DNA of 6,564 nucleotides, from the NCBI GenBank assembly GCA_943329505.2, contig CALQED020000069.1:1-6564 (forward strand). The letters are read 5' to 3'. This document shows positions 6,225 through 6,564 of the stretch, piece after piece. Every line of letters starts with the position of its first letter. Position 1 is the first letter of the stretch. A program made the translations under genes and the position numbers. Below the pieces are notes generated by a model that worked only from the letters and a program-made list of their open reading frames with translations, was not told the DNA's origin and made no database searches. The DNA is from Polynucleobacter meluiroseus (lineage in GTDB: Bacteria > Pseudomonadota > Gammaproteobacteria > Burkholderiales > Burkholderiaceae).

Positions 6225-6564
6225 TTATGTGTGCTTGACTATGCCACCTGCAACTAAACCATTAATTTCATCTTGACCGTATCCAAGCTCAGTCAAAATT
6301 TCTTGGGTTTGCTCACCCGCTTTTGGTGGATTAAGACGTACGCCCAATCTTTCACCATTCATCATCAAGGGCATTAAGGGAGCAGCGGTTTGAGTACCCG
6401 CATTTGGCCCATCCGTCAGAGTAATAGGCGCTAATCCGCCTGTCGCAATCAGATGGGGATCATCAAATAACTCTTCTGGTTTGGTAATCGGAGCGAAAGG
6501 TAGGCCATGATCCTCAAAAATCTGCGCCACTTCTTTTGCAGAATAGTCAGCCAACCTTTTTTTA
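6225..6564 (-). CDS. CaiB/BaiF-family (class III) CoA-transferase, C-terminal fragment at window edge
   Basis: The reading frame runs from the right edge to a TAA at 6227-6225 and gives 112 complete codons. It begins KKRLADYSAKEVAQIF, so the TTG at 6554 is an internal codon and the true start lies beyond the window. The text EVAQIFEDHGLPFAPITKPEELFDDPHL followed by a glycine-rich stretch and LNPPKAGEQTQEILTELGY is characteristic of the C-terminal part of class III CoA-transferases, which are normally about 400 residues. These cytoplasmic enzymes move CoA between acyl-CoA and free acid through an aspartyl-CoA thioester. The catalytic aspartate is in the N-terminal part and cannot be checked here. 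The gene converges on the transporter gene and is not in the same transcript as the Bug set within this window, but its function fits CoA activation of an acid in the same pathway. Donor and acceptor are unknown. Confidence 0.85.
   Translation of the reverse strand, partial: KKRLADYSAKEVAQIFEDHGLPFAPITKPEELFDDPHLIATGGLAPITLTDGPNAGTQTAAPLMPLMMNGERLGVRLNPPKAGEQTQEILTELGYGQDEINGLVAGGIVKHT

Noticed and set aside
6225..6554. Stand-alone 109-residue protein starting at the TTG at 6554
   Set aside because: The frame stays open to the window edge and the sequence matches only the C-terminal part of CaiB/BaiF CoA-transferases, so the TTG is an internal codon.

Overview
The window looks like chromosomal DNA of a free-living betaproteobacterium of the Burkholderiales. 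The GC content is moderate by eye (mid-40s percent). The Bug/TctC-type periplasmic binding protein, the IclR regulator and the CoA-ester enzymes form a gene set typical of that order. The moderate GC and compact spacing suggest a Polynucleobacter-like genome, but this is an inference from gene content and style, not from a marker gene. I see no rRNA, tRNA, CRISPR array, insertion sequence or phage gene.

Layout: bases 1-3685 hold a tightly packed minus-strand set. In transcription order it is a Bug/TctC solute-binding protein (3685-2699), an enoyl-CoA hydratase/isomerase-family protein (2654-1854) and an NDP-forming acyl-CoA synthetase (1825 to beyond base 1, with its C-terminus cut off). The gaps are 44 and 28 bases and each gene has a plausible ribosome-binding site, so they are probably one operon. 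An 83-base divergent intergenic region (3686-3768) separates this set from a plus-strand pair: an IclR-family regulator (3769-4533) and an MFS_3-type exporter with a C-terminal soluble domain (4574-6187). The right edge holds the C-terminal 112 codons of a minus-strand CaiB/BaiF-family CoA-transferase (6225 to beyond 6564), convergent with the transporter.

Likely joint role: the binding protein captures an unknown carboxylate or similar small compound. The CoA-transferase could activate an acid to its CoA ester, the crotonase-fold enzyme could act on that ester, and the NDP-forming synthetase could interconvert an acyl-CoA and its acid with ATP. The IclR protein is the obvious candidate controller. 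The substrate cannot be read from the sequence.

The most interesting non-coding signal is a nest of inverted repeats (3738-3782) over the start codon of the IclR gene, a good candidate for its operator. No radically new system is evident. The window is best seen as an uncharacterised catabolic locus with a few features worth testing: atypical active-site residues in the crotonase-family protein, a start codon buried in the putative operator, and the transporter with its cytoplasmic tail domain.
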